From positions 372,001 to 436,000 of the forward strand of contig NZ_QIRF01000003.1 in assembly GCF_003332825.1 (NCBI RefSeq): a stretch of 64,000 nt of DNA, written 5' to 3'. Each line of letters opens with the position of its first letter. Position 1 is the stretch's first letter. The notes under the pieces were generated by a model, which had not been told where the DNA came from, ran no database searches, and was given only the letters and a program-made list of their open reading frames with translations. The DNA comes from Dyella sp. C9 (GTDB lineage Bacteria > Pseudomonadota > Gammaproteobacteria > Xanthomonadales > Rhodanobacteraceae). Position numbers and translations under genes: made by a program. Shown in pieces: positions 1-9,157 of this stretch.

Positions 1-1088
1 TTCACGGCATAGCCCGGCACGCCGGCCTTGAACAGCATGATCGAGCCGATCACGAAGGCGACCACGCCGCCGATGCCGATCGCGCCCACCGAGGGCATCA
101 GCGCTTCGGTCAGCATCAGCCCCATGCCAAGCACCATCAGGGCGAGGCCCACGTAGTTCACCGGCAACAGCTGCAAGGCATACAGCCCCACCAGCAGGCA
201 GATCGCACCGGCTACGCCAGGCAGCAGCACGCCCGGGTGCAGCGCCTCCAGCACCAGCCCCCACACGCCTGCCAGCAGCAACAGGTAGGCGAGGGTGGGA
301 TGGGTGACGATGCCGAGAAAGCGCGTGCGCCAGTTGGGCGGATAGTCGCGTATGGGCAGGCCGGCGAGGTGCAGGGTGAGCTCCTGTCCGGCCACGCGCA
401 GGTGGCGTCCATCCACGGCAGCCAGCAGGGCGTGGCCAGCGGGTGCGATCAGGTCGATCACGTGTTTCTGCAACGCTTCGTCGGCGGTGAGCGTGGCGGC
501 GCCGCGCACGGCCTGTTCGGCCCATTCGGCATTGCGCCCGTTGAGCTGGGCCAGCGAGCGGATCGAGGCGATGGCGTCGTTGAGCACCTTGGTCGCCTCG
601 GCATCGGCGGCAGGTTTGCCGGCCGTCGCGGAGGAGGCGGGGGGATTGGCGATGGGCAGCGGGTTGTCGCCCCCCAGTGATACCGGCGTGGCCGCGCCGA
701 GATGAGTGGCCGGCGCCATCGCCGCGATCGGGCAGGCATAGAGGATGTAAGTACCGGCAGACGCCGCGCGCGCACCGGGGGGCGCCACGTAACCCAGCAC
801 CGGCTGCCTGGCGGCGAGCAGGCTGGCAATGATCTGCCGCATCGAGTCGCTGAGGCCGCCGGGCGTGTCCAGCTGCACGATGACCGCGCTGGCGCCATCG
901 CGGCTGGCGCGCTGCAGGCCGTCATCGACGTATTCGGCGGCGGCCGGCCCGATCGGTCCCTGCAGGTCGATGCGGGCGACAAAGGCGCCGGCGGCTGGAG
1001 CACCGCCTGCGGGCGGGGCGGCCAACGTGGACAAGGCAAGCAACACGACGCCCAGTGCGCCTGCCCACATGCCGAGTCTTGGCTTCAC
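1..1088 (-). CDS. NfeD-family membrane serine protease, C-terminus cut by the window edge
   Basis: Long-form NfeD protein: a ClpP-like serine protease domain followed by membrane helices; the family acts in the membrane, usually with a stomatin/slipin partner. I read 362 codons from a GTG at 1088, with GGAGG six bases upstream. Residues 1-23 look like a signal peptide. The ClpP-like part shows TPGG near residues 75-78 and a candidate nucleophile Ser110 in the AASAG stretch. From about residue 245 a run of hydrophobic helices begins (YLLLLAGVWGLVLEAL and later segments). The frame is still open at base 3, so the last helix and the C-terminal NfeD (OB-fold) domain are outside the window, as would be any slipin gene downstream. 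Confidence 0.85.
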   Translation of the reverse strand, partial: MKPRLGMWAGALGVVLLALSTLAAPPAGGAPAAGAFVARIDLQGPIGPAAAEYVDDGLQRASRDGASAVIVQLDTPGGLSDSMRQIIASLLAARQPVLGYVAPPGARAASAGTYILYACPIAAMAPATHLGAATPVSLGGDNPLPIANPPASSATAGKPAADAEATKVLNDAIASIRSLAQLNGRNAEWAEQAVRGAATLTADEALQKHVIDLIAPAGHALLAAVDGRHLRVAGQELTLHLAGLPIRDYPPNWRTRFLGIVTHPTLAYLLLLAGVWGLVLEALHPGVLLPGVAGAICLLVGLYALQLLPVNYVGLALMVLGMGLMLTEALMPSVGAIGIGGVVAFVIGSIMLFKAGVPGYAV

Positions 1089-1185
1089 GCAGTGCCTCCA
1101 TCAAGGTGGCATCCGCACTTTGCACCCAGCCATGTTGTCCCGGTGTGAGACGGCGCGGCGGTGACGCCGCGCCGGTCGTCCGGGC

Positions 1186-3204
1186 TCAGTGCTCGTTGAT
1201 CTGCAGCTTTTCGGTCAGCAGGTTGAGCTTGCCCTTCATGGTGTCTTCCGGGCGGGGCCCATCGACGCCGTAGAACGCGGTGTAGAGCACCCCAGGCTTG
1301 GCGGCGGCGGTCACCGGCGAGCCGCCCACCGTGCCGATGAAGGTCATGTCGTTCTCGCTGTACGGCACGCCGTCGTCAGGATGGCTGCGCTGCACGACCT
1401 TGTCCCAGGAGTTGCGGAAGCTGTCGTCGAGGTCGTCCGAGGGCGCCACATGGCGATTCACGCCCACGCGTTCGGCATTGTCGATGTTGGACTTCACCAG
1501 CACGTTGGAGACGTCCCACACCACCTTGCCCTGGTCCTCAAAGTACGACATGCCGAGCACCAGCTGGCTGTCCTGGTCGATCTTCTGCAGCTTGGGCGTG
1601 TAGGCGAAGCCCAGGCGCCTGGACTGGTAGCGGAAGTCATTGCCGTAGTCGAAGCCGATGGCGATGCTGGACAGCGTGCTGGGCAACAGGTCGGTGTTGG
1701 CCAGATATTCCTTCCACTGCGCCAGCGTGCCGCTGTAGGAAACGTAGACGTAGTTGGTAAGGGCATTGAGGTCGATGGTTTCCTCGTGCTCGTTCTTCGC
1801 CGAGACCACGCGGATCATCGCGGCGTAGCCATCGGGGACGGGCAACAGGAAGGCGATCAGCTTGCTGTTGTCATAGGCCATCGGCCACACCCGCACCTGC
1901 CAGCGCCGCTGGTAGGCGTCGGTGAAGTTGCGCTGTTCGGTGGGCTGGCCAAGCGAGGTGATGCGTACCTGCTCCGAACCGATGCGCCGCTGCAGCGGGG
2001 CGCCCTGCAGCAGCAGGTCCATGAACAGTTTGGGGTCGTTGTAGAGCTGCTTGCTGCTCACGTCGTCGGGCTTGCGCAGGTGGAACATCAGCTGGCTGCC
2101 GACGGCCGCCTTGGACACATAGCCGTTGTGGGTAAGGTTGCCCTTGCTGTCGTTGGTGCCAGCGACCACCCAGGTGCCGTTGCTGTTGCGGTGGAGCAGG
2201 GTGGGGAAGGGATTGAGATTCGACCCGGTGTGCAGCAGCCGGCTGGAGCCGCTGCCCTTGGGGAACAGGATGCTGTCGTTTTCGGCCAGCAGGTCATGCA
2301 GCTCCTGGTCGGCGCCGGCGTTGTAGTTCTTCTGGTAGTTGGAGCTGAAGTCGGCGAAGCTCTTGGGCAATGGGAACTCGAACTTGAAGCGCCCGCTGTG
2401 CTTGTTGTCGATCACGTCCAGCTGGTACAGCTCGCGGGTGTCGGCCACGGCCAGGTTTGCCGGCGCCTTCAGCACCAGGTCGATCGGCAATGCGTAGTTG
2501 AGGTTCTCGTCGGGTGACTTCATCAGCACCACGCCGATCACCTTGCCGTCCTTGTCGAGCAGCGGGCCGCCGCTGTTGCCTGGCGAGGCGGCGGCGGAGA
2601 AACGCATCCACTTCCAGCGACCGTCCTCTTCCTCCGGCGTCTGCGAGGTATACAGCCCGTCGCGAATGACGATGCCGGTACCGAGCGCGTTGCCCACCGC
2701 ATAGACCACGTCGTTCATGGCAGGCTGGGTGTTCGGTTCCAGAGGCGTCACGTGTGGCGCGTCCTTCAGGCTGAATTCGACGAAATCCTCCTGCAGCGAT
2801 TAGCGCGTGATCTTGTCGATCTGGTAGACGTGGCCGGCGGAGTCGCGCAGCGCCGGTTCGCCCATCAGGCTGTCGATGCCCAGTGACAGCACGTGGCCGG
2901 CGGTGACGTAGCGGTTGTCGCCAAGCGCGAAGGCGGTGCCGACCGAGTAATACTTGTCGCTGCGCTGCTGGAACGGCAGCTGGTCCATGGGCAACGGTCG
3001 TTCGTAGGTCAACGGGTCGTTCACCGGCTTGGGGATCACCACCTCGAAGGTGGCAGCCTGCACTCGGGGCAGTACGGACGGGTCAAGGGTGGCAGCGCCG
3101 GCGGCAGGTGCCAGTGCGAGCGCCAGCCAGGCGAGCCATGCCCCGCGACGAGGCGCCGGCCGAGTGGAAAGATCGTGCCGCGCCCCGTTTACCCGTTGAA
3201 CCAT
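1186..3204 (-). pseudogene. Trypsin-like serine protease gene split by one in-frame TAA
   Basis: Two reading frames (3204-2800 and the remainder down to 1186) lie in the same phase and are separated only by a TAA at 2802-2800; read through, they give about 672 residues. The first part has a signal peptide (LAWLALALAPAAGAA), then TAGH with the catalytic His. After the stop come DFVEFSLKD (candidate catalytic Asp) and SPGNSGGPLLD with the catalytic Ser. About 400 C-terminal residues are of unknown fold. The codon CGC-TAA-TCG needs one base change to become Tyr. As written the product is a 134-residue fragment with His but no Asp or Ser. The downstream part could restart only after the Asp segment. 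This is either a recent nonsense mutation or a sequence error; no frameshift is needed. Confidence 0.75.
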
Positions 3205-3401
3205 GTCCTTCCCCTGTCAGTGTTAGCAGGCGTCCAGGTGACGCCATTCCCAACGCAGAGTGTAGCCAAGCTTCGTACCGGCGAAACGGGGCCCATGGCG
3301 GAGTGATGGGGGCGTCTCGAACGTGACCGCGATCCGCCACGCCAGCGACGCAAACTGGCGGTCCAGGCCCTAAGCTGGGGCGGCCTGCCCGAGAGACGCC
3401 G

Positions 3402-4280
3402 ATGCCTGTTTCCACCACTGCCAGCTCCCTGCAGCTCCCGCCCGGCCCCTGGTTGACCGTGCTGGAGGCGGTCTGCGCGCGTTTCCCGCAGATCGATCGC
3501 CGGCGCTGGGAGGATCGTTTCGCGCGGGGCCTGGTGCAGGACGCCGAGGGTCGGCCCATCGGCCCCGATGCGCCGTACCGGGTGGGGCTGGAGGTGCGCT
3601 ACTTCCGCGAGGTGGCGGAGGAGAAGCCGATCCCGTTCCGCGAGACCCTGCTGCACGTGGACGCGGACCTGGTGGTGGTGGACAAACCACACTTTCTTCC
3701 GGTGACGCCTGCCGGTGGCTTCGTGCAGGAGACCCTGCTGGCGCGGCTGATCCGTGCCCTCGACAATCCGGAGCTGGTGCCGCTGCATCGCATTGACCGC
3801 CATACCGCCGGGCTGGTGCTGTTCTCCGCCAGTCCAGGCAGCCGGCAGGCGTACCAGGCCCTGTTCCGCGAACGGCGCATCGACAAGCGCTACGAGGCCT
3901 GGGCGCCGCCGCTGCCCGGGCTGGCATTTCCGCTGACACACCGTTCTCGCATCGTTGCGGCCGAGCCGTTCTTCCGCATGGGCGAACAGCCCGGCGAGGC
4001 CAATAGCGAAACCCATATCGATGTGCTGGAGCGCACGCGGTCCTACTGGAGGTACGCGCTGCGCCCGGTGACCGGGCGCAAGCACCAGTTACGCGTGCAT
4101 CTGGCGGCACTGGGGGCACCGATCCTGCACGATCCGTTCTATCCGGAGCTGTCCGAGCCGGCCGCCGATGACTACGCACGCCCGATGCAATTGCTGGCGC
4201 AGGGCTTGTCTCTCATCGATCCGGTCAACGGCCGGCCGCGCAGCTTCGCGAGCGAGCTGTCGCTGTTGCGCCTGGGCTGA
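3402..4280 (+). CDS. RluA-family pseudouridine synthase
   Basis: Isomerises uridine to pseudouridine in structured RNA (rRNA or tRNA). The family signature is visible as HRIDRHTAG at residues 129-137, with catalytic Asp132. The C-terminal GRKHQLRVHLAALGAPI is the second conserved block of the RluA catalytic domain. The N-terminal 75 residues are a weak S4-like region. Length (292 residues) is normal for the TruC/RluA branch. The exact RNA target cannot be told from sequence alone. It is followed 60 bases later by rsmC and then rsuA on the same strand, making a cluster of RNA-modifying enzymes. The ATG start has only a weak ribosome site. Confidence 0.88.
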   Translation: MPVSTTASSLQLPPGPWLTVLEAVCARFPQIDRRRWEDRFARGLVQDAEGRPIGPDAPYRVGLEVRYFREVAEEKPIPFRETLLHVDADLVVVDKPHFLPVTPAGGFVQETLLARLIRALDNPELVPLHRIDRHTAGLVLFSASPGSRQAYQALFRERRIDKRYEAWAPPLPGLAFPLTHRSRIVAAEPFFRMGEQPGEANSETHIDVLERTRSYWRYALRPVTGRKHQLRVHLAALGAPILHDPFYPELSEPAADDYARPMQLLAQGLSLIDPVNGRPRSFASELSLLRLG

Positions 4281-4340
4281 GCGCGGCAGCGGCGCTCCCC
4301 GCTAAAATGATGGCTGGTCACTGTCCGGAATCGCCTGCGC

Positions 4341-5408
4341 GTGAAGTCTGCCGCTTTCCCTGCCGCTGTCCCCGACGCAGCGCTGGAGGCCTTGTTCGTT
4401 CCCTTCGACACGGGTGCCCTGGCGCTGCCTGCGGATGGCCGCGTGCTGGTCTTGCGCGCGCGCGATGGCTTTCGCCTGCGCGAAATGGCCAAGGCTGGCT
4501 GGGTCTGCGAGCAGAGCTTCAAGCCGTTCGCTGATGCATTGCAACGCAGCGGCCTGACCCTGGCCGATGCGCGGGATGACGAACGCTATCCCCTCGTGCT
4601 TGTGTTGCCGCCGCGGCAACGGGACGAGGCGCGCGCCCTGTTTGCCCGGGCGGTGACGCGTATGGCGCCGGGTGGCGTGGTGGCGGCGGCGGTGGCCAAT
4701 GCCGAAGGCGCTCGTTCGGCGGAGTCGGATCTCGCGCGGCTGGCCGGCCCGCTGGGGCAACTGTCCAAGCACAAATGCCGGGTGTTCTGGACGCGTCCAG
4801 AACACGCGGTCGACCAGGCCCTGCTGGCCGAATGGCTGGCCCTGGACGCAGCGCGGCCAAACGAGGCCGGCTACATCAGCCGCCCGGGGTTGTTTGCGTG
4901 GGACCGTGTCGACACGGCCTCCGCCTTGCTGGCGGAACAACTGCCGGCCGACCTGACGGGCGAGGTCGCGGATCTTGGCGCGGGCTATGGCTACCTTTCG
5001 GCACGGCTGCTGGCTCGCTGCCCGGGCGTGTCATTGATCGACCTGTACGAGGCCGAGGCCCGCGCGCTCGAGCCCGCGCGGGCCAACTTGCTGCAGGCGC
5101 AACGCGAGAGCGGCCGGGCGGTTCCGTTCGAATTGCACTGGCATGACGTGGCGCAAGGCTTGCCGCGCCGATACGACGTGGTGGTCAGCAATCCGCCGTT
5201 CCATCAGGGGCGGGCGGATCTGCCCGAGTTGGGGCGCGCCTTCATCGGTGCAGCAGCCGACGCGCTGCGGCCCCACGGCCGGCTGTGGTTGGTGGCCAAC
5301 CAGCATCTTCCCTATGAGGCCACGCTGGCCGCACGTTTTCAGGAGGTCCGCACGGTGACGTTGCAGGACGGATTCAAGATTATCGAGGCACGCGGAGTGC
5401 GCGCATGA
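4341..5408 (+). CDS. rsmC: RsmC-like 16S rRNA guanine-N2 methyltransferase
   Basis: Probable 16S rRNA m2G1207 methyltransferase acting on the 30S subunit with S-adenosylmethionine. The start is a GTG at 4341 (VKSAAFPAA). The protein has the duplicated layout of RsmC: a degenerate N-terminal methyltransferase-like half (to about residue 170) and a C-terminal catalytic half. The catalytic half has the SAM-binding loop DLGAGYGYLS at 211-220 and the N2-guanine signature SNPPF at 283-287. Length is 355 residues. The last four bases (ATGA) overlap the start of the next gene, rsuA, so the two are probably co-translated. The sibling enzyme RlmG has a similar layout, but the length and the context favour RsmC. 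Confidence 0.85.
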   Translation: MKSAAFPAAVPDAALEALFVPFDTGALALPADGRVLVLRARDGFRLREMAKAGWVCEQSFKPFADALQRSGLTLADARDDERYPLVLVLPPRQRDEARALFARAVTRMAPGGVVAAAVANAEGARSAESDLARLAGPLGQLSKHKCRVFWTRPEHAVDQALLAEWLALDAARPNEAGYISRPGLFAWDRVDTASALLAEQLPADLTGEVADLGAGYGYLSARLLARCPGVSLIDLYEAEARALEPARANLLQAQRESGRAVPFELHWHDVAQGLPRRYDVVVSNPPFHQGRADLPELGRAFIGAAADALRPHGRLWLVANQHLPYEATLAARFQEVRTVTLQDGFKIIEARGVRA

Positions 5409-6115
5409 AACTGGTCAAGCTCATCGCCAACCTTGGCTATGGCAGTCGCAAGGATGTTGCACTGATGTTCCGCGAAGGGCGCATCACCGATCCGGATGGC
5501 GAGGTGCTGTACGCCGACGACAAGGTGGCCCACGAATACATCCGCGTCGACGACGAGCCGCTCGATCCACCCGCGGGCCTGGCGCTGATGATGAACAAGC
5601 CACTTGGCGCCACCTGTTCGCGCAAGGACCAGGGCCGGGTGGTATACGACCTGTTGCCGCCACGGTACCGATTGCGCGACCCCGCGCTGTCCACCGTGGG
5701 CAGGCTGGACCGCGATACCTCGGGGCTGTTGTTGTTCACCGACGACGGGGCGCTGCTCCATCGCATCATTTCGCCGCGCGCCAAGGTCGCCAAGGTGTAC
5801 GAGGCCGTCCTGGCGCAAGACCTGCGTGGCGACGAGGGGGCGCTGTTCGCCAGCGGCAGCATGATGCTGGAGTCGGAGAAGGAGCCGCTCGAGCCGGCAC
5901 AACTGCAGGTACTGGAGCCGCGCCGGGCAAGGCTCACCCTTACAGAGGGGCGTTACCACCAGGTGCGCCGGATGTTCGCTGCCGTAGGCAACCACGTCGA
6001 GGCGCTCACGCGAATCTCGGTGGGGGGGCTGGTGCTGGGCGGGCTGGAGCCGGGCCAGTGGCGCGCGCTGGATGCCGAGGACGTGGCCCGGATTTTTTCA
6101 GGCCCGCCGGCCTAA
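5405..6115 (+). CDS. rsuA: RsuA-family 16S rRNA pseudouridine synthase
   Basis: Makes a pseudouridine in 16S rRNA (position 516 in the E. coli enzyme). The N-terminal S4 RNA-binding domain occupies residues 1-60, and the catalytic motif GRLDRDTSG lies at 99-107 with catalytic Asp102. The conserved C-terminal block EGRYHQVRRMFAAVGNHV is also present. Length (236 residues) matches RsuA rather than the longer RluB/RluF. The ATG overlaps the stop of rsmC by four bases, a classic translational-coupling arrangement, and both products modify 16S rRNA. No terminator is obvious directly after it. Confidence 0.88.
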   Translation: MKLVKLIANLGYGSRKDVALMFREGRITDPDGEVLYADDKVAHEYIRVDDEPLDPPAGLALMMNKPLGATCSRKDQGRVVYDLLPPRYRLRDPALSTVGRLDRDTSGLLLFTDDGALLHRIISPRAKVAKVYEAVLAQDLRGDEGALFASGSMMLESEKEPLEPAQLQVLEPRRARLTLTEGRYHQVRRMFAAVGNHVEALTRISVGGLVLGGLEPGQWRALDAEDVARIFSGPPA

Positions 6116-6134
6116 TTCGCAGGAATCCCCGGGG

Positions 6135-6335
6135 TCAGCCGAAAGGACTCTCGCGGCGGCGTGCCATCTCGTCTTCCCGGCGCGAATGTGCGCCAGGTTG
6201 CCATGAAACCAGCCGGAACCCCGGAGGATCCTGCGGTGACTTGACCGGGACGTCCTGCGTGTCCCTGAAAGTGAGCATCCCTGCGACCAGCTGCATTCCG
6301 CGTTCGATCGCGGAGCGGGCAAGAAGCATATGCAT
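6135..6335 (-). CDS. Candidate small protein of 66 residues
   Basis: No family recognised. The frame starts at an ATG with GGGAG seven bases upstream and sits in a 449-base gap that otherwise lacks a gene. The product begins MHMLLARSAIERGMQL and is polar and basic towards the end (HSRREDEMARRRESP), with no membrane segment. A 20-base inverted repeat (6346-6365) lies just before its ribosome site. The ribosome site and the dyad are the only support. It could be a chance frame. Confidence 0.35.
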   Translation of the reverse strand: MHMLLARSAIERGMQLVAGMLTFRDTQDVPVKSPQDPPGFRLVSWQPGAHSRREDEMARRRESPFG

Positions 6336-6345
6336 GTCGGGCTCC

Positions 6346-6365
6346 CGACTACCCCTGTGTAGTCG
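6346..6365. promoter_or_regulatory. Inverted repeat, possible operator or 5' UTR hairpin
   Basis: CGACTAC (6346-6352), six bases, then GTAGTCG (6359-6365), a perfect 7-bp dyad. The core TACCCCT fits the degenerate heptamer known for NarL/FixJ-type regulators. It lies 11 bases upstream of the candidate small gene at 6335, so it could be an operator or a hairpin ahead of the ribosome site. No function is shown. Confidence 0.35.
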
Positions 6366-6564
6366 TTGGGCGCACTCTAATCATTTTCACGCCCGATACA
6401 CAAATGCCAATCGTCACTGAATTTGCAAGAGGGGGTGGCACGCCCTTTTGTCATACTGTTCACAAAAGTGAAGGCAGGAACTTGCGAGTGGCGGCTTTTG
6501 ACATTCGCTAGGCTGACGAGCAGGCAAAATTTCATTCGATACGCTGTCCTATCGGTACTTCCTC
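6366..6564. other. Upstream region of selO
   Basis: AT-richer stretch between the small candidate gene and selO. It contains a good -35-like TTGACA at 6498-6503, but the bases 17 further on (CAGGCA) are a poor -10. It also holds a small hairpin TTCAC-AAAA-GTGAA near 6460-6474. A divergent promoter region is likely; I cannot place the start sites. Confidence 0.4.
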
Positions 6565-8127
6565 ATGCGATCCCTACGTTTCGACAACCGCTTCATCCAC
6601 GAACTGCCTGGGGATGCCGAGCAGGGCAGCCGGGTACGCCAGGTGCTGGGGGCGCTGTACTCCCGGGTCGAGCCGACCCCGGTCGCCGCGCCCGAGGTCG
6701 TCGCCTGGTCCCGTGAGATGGCCGCGACACTGGGGCTGTCCGAAGACGAGTTGCGCTCGCCCGCATATGCAGAGGTCCTCGGCGGCAACGCCCTGCTGGA
6801 GGGCATGCAGCCATACGCGGCCAACTACGGTGGGCACCAGTTCGGCGTATGGGCCGACCAACTGGGTGACGGTCGAGCCATCTCGCTGGGTGAGGTGCTG
6901 GATGGCCAGGGACGGCGCTGGGAACTGCAGCTGAAGGGCGCCGGCCCTACACCTTACTCGCGAGGGGCGGATGGCCGCGCGGTGCTGCGTTCCTCGATCC
7001 GCGAATTCCTGTGCAGTGAAGCGATGCACCACCTTGGTGTACCGACCACGCGTGCCCTGAGCCTGGTGGTAACGGGTGACACCGTCGTACGCGACATGTT
7101 CTACGACGGCCACCCGCAGGCGGAGCCCGGCGCGATCGTGTGTCGGGTGGCCCCGTCCTTCATCCGCTTCGGCAATTTCGAGTTGCCCGCGGCGCGCGGC
7201 GACATCGATCTGCTGCGGCGCCTCGTCGACTTCACCATCGCCCGCGATTATCCCGAGCTGGCGCTCCAGGGAGAGCCGCTGTATGCGGAGTGGTTTGCCC
7301 AGGTCTGCGAGCGTACCGCAGTGATGGTGGCGCACTGGATGCGCGTGGGCTTCGTGCACGGGGTGATGAACACCGACAACATGTCCATCCTCGGGCTTAC
7401 CATCGACTACGGTCCGTATGGCTGGATCGACAATTTCGATCCCGACTGGACTCCCAACACCACGGACGCAGGCCGGCGCCGCTACCGGTTCGGCCAGCAG
7501 CCCAACGTGGCATGGTGGAACCTCAGCCGGCTGGCCATGGCGCTGGCGCCCTTGTTTGCGGATGCCGCACCATCCCTGCAGGCGGGGCTGGATCGCTATG
7601 TGGCGGCCTATACCCAGGCCGATCGGGCGAACACCGCCGCCAAGCTGGGGCTGTCGACCTGCCGCGACTCCGACCTGGAACTGATGCGCGACCTGCACGC
7701 CCTGCTGGCCGATGCAGAGGTCGACATGACGCTGTTCTTCCGCGGCCTGGGCGAGCTCGACCCAGCCGAGGAGTCGCTGGCTTCGCTGCATGATGCCTTC
7801 TACGACGATGCCAGGCGCGTGCAGTTCGAGCCGGCCTTTGCGTCCTGGTTGGCACGGTACGCGGCACGCGTGGCGGAGGACCCCTCCGCGGCTGCACAGC
7901 GTCGCGAACGCATGCGCGCGGCCAATCCGCGCTACGTGCTGCGCAATTACCTGGCGCAGGAGGCGATCGATCGCGCCACGCAGGGCGACTACGAAGGTAT
8001 CCGCGAGCTGCTCGAAGTCATGCGCCGTCCCTACGACGACCAACCCGGGCGAGAACACTACGCGCAGAGGCGCCCCGCCTGGGCGATCAACAAGGCGGGC
8101 TGCTCCATGCTCTCGTGCAGCTCGTGA
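6565..8127 (+). CDS. selO: SelO (YdiU) protein adenylyltransferase
   Basis: SelO-family pseudokinase-fold enzyme that transfers AMP from ATP to Ser/Thr/Tyr of target proteins; E. coli SelO modifies redox proteins. The conserved blocks are [19 protein letters not shown] near residue 90, [11 protein letters not shown] near 130, [20 protein letters not shown] near 265 and the C-terminal CSMLSCSS. Here the selenocysteine of eukaryotic SelO is replaced by cysteine chemistry, as in most bacteria. Length is 520 residues. The ATG at 6565 opens the conserved domain directly, with no clear ribosome site. The next gene, on the other strand, is thioredoxin 2 (3 bases apart), so the pair is convergent; a redox link between them is suggestive only. 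Confidence 0.93.
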   Translation: MRSLRFDNRFIHELPGDAEQGSRVRQVLGALYSRVEPTPVAAPEVVAWSREMAATLGLSEDELRSPAYAEVLGGNALLEGMQPYAANYGGHQFGVWADQLGDGRAISLGEVLDGQGRRWELQLKGAGPTPYSRGADGRAVLRSSIREFLCSEAMHHLGVPTTRALSLVVTGDTVVRDMFYDGHPQAEPGAIVCRVAPSFIRFGNFELPAARGDIDLLRRLVDFTIARDYPELALQGEPLYAEWFAQVCERTAVMVAHWMRVGFVHGVMNTDNMSILGLTIDYGPYGWIDNFDPDWTPNTTDAGRRRYRFGQQPNVAWWNLSRLAMALAPLFADAAPSLQAGLDRYVAAYTQADRANTAAKLGLSTCRDSDLELMRDLHALLADAEVDMTLFFRGLGELDPAEESLASLHDAFYDDARRVQFEPAFASWLARYAARVAEDPSAAAQRRERMRAANPRYVLRNYLAQEAIDRATQGDYEGIRELLEVMRRPYDDQPGREHYAQRRPAWAINKAGCSMLSCSS

Positions 8128-8130
8128 GCA

Positions 8131-8568
8131 TCAGCGCAATGCGCCGCCGAGGAACTGCCGCAACTGCGACGCATTGAGCGCGCCGGCCTGGCGGGCCACC
8201 TCGCGTCCGCCCCGCAGCACCAGCAGGGTAGGGATGCTGCGGATGCCAAAGCGTTGCGCCAGCGCCGGTTGCGCCTCGGTGTCCACCTTGGCCAGACGCA
8301 ACTTCGGCTCGAGCTGGTGGGCGGCCTCGTTGAACACCGGGGCGAAGTTCAGGCAGGGACCGCACCAGGGCGCCCAGAAATCCACCACCACCGGCAAGTC
8401 GCCACGCCCGGCTACCGCATCGAAGTTGGCCTGGGTGAGGTTGGCTGGCTTGCCCTCGAACAGTGCCTGCTTGCAGCGCCCGCACACCGGCTTTTCGGCC
8501 AGGCGCTCGGACGGCACGCGATTGAGGGCGCCGCAATGGGGGCAGGGAACGTCCAGGGTGGTGGACAT
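8131..8568 (-). CDS. trxC: Thioredoxin 2 (TrxC) with N-terminal zinc ribbon
   Basis: Cytosolic disulfide reductase of the TrxC type. Two CxxC pairs (Cys9/Cys12 and Cys29/Cys32) form the N-terminal zinc-binding ribbon that separates TrxC from TrxA. The thioredoxin fold follows with the active site WCGPC at 68-72 and the cis-proline region SIPTLLVLRGG. Length is 145 residues, normal for the family. In E. coli trxC belongs to the OxyR regulon; I see no clear OxyR motif here. It is convergent with selO. Confidence 0.95.
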   Translation of the reverse strand: MSTTLDVPCPHCGALNRVPSERLAEKPVCGRCKQALFEGKPANLTQANFDAVAGRGDLPVVVDFWAPWCGPCLNFAPVFNEAAHQLEPKLRLAKVDTEAQPALAQRFGIRSIPTLLVLRGGREVARQAGALNASQLRQFLGGALR

Positions 8569-8656
8569 GGCAGGCTCCGGTGGGAAGACTCACTGGCGCG
8601 AACATGGTGTTCGTGGCGACTCGATGCAAGGTGGCGCTGTCCGGAGGCGGTGACCG

Positions 8657-9115
8657 GTGAGACCTGCTATGCCCGTGCGCCTGGCCATGCTGGCCGGCGC
8701 TTGCTGGACACTGCCCAATAGCCTGCTTGGGCTGCTGGCGGGGCTGGCCTGCATGCCCTGGGGAGCGCGTCCACAATGGCGGGCCTCGGAGGCCGCCCTG
8801 GTCTTTCGGCACATGCCGTGGCCGGGGCCCGGCGGCGCGTTGACCTTGGGCAACGTGATCCTGCACACCGGCGACAACCTGGACACACCTTGCCTCACCT
8901 ATGCGCATCGCGCGGGCTTGTGCACCGAGCCCCCCATCTCGCTGGCCGACCATGAGCGTGCCCACGTGTACCAGTACCTCGCGTTGGGGCCGTTGTTCCT
9001 GCCGCTGTATGCCTTGTGCGGCGGAATCAGCGTGCGCAACCGCTTCGAGCGCGCAGCCGATCGCTATGCCCGCGAGGGTTCGGGCTGGTGGCCGTGGCGG
9101 ACGCCCGGGAGGTGA
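8657..9115 (+). CDS. Hypothetical membrane protein with an HExxH-like motif
   Basis: I do not recognise a named family. The frame starts at a GTG with GGAGG nine bases upstream. Of 152 residues, 10-30 form a hydrophobic segment and a second lies near 110-128 (LGPLFLPLYALCGGI). Between them is DHERAHVYQ, an HExxH pattern, and 25 residues later ERAADRYA offers a possible third ligand (Glu or Asp). This layout is seen in membrane-bound zinc peptidases, but the protein is short and the motif could be structural. It is divergent from trxC with an 88-base gap that must hold both promoters. Confidence 0.55.
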   Translation: MRPAMPVRLAMLAGACWTLPNSLLGLLAGLACMPWGARPQWRASEAALVFRHMPWPGPGGALTLGNVILHTGDNLDTPCLTYAHRAGLCTEPPISLADHERAHVYQYLALGPLFLPLYALCGGISVRNRFERAADRYAREGSGWWPWRTPGR

Positions 9116-9157
9116 GCGTTTGCGACGCCTGAGGCGATGAAGGTCGACGGCGCGCGC

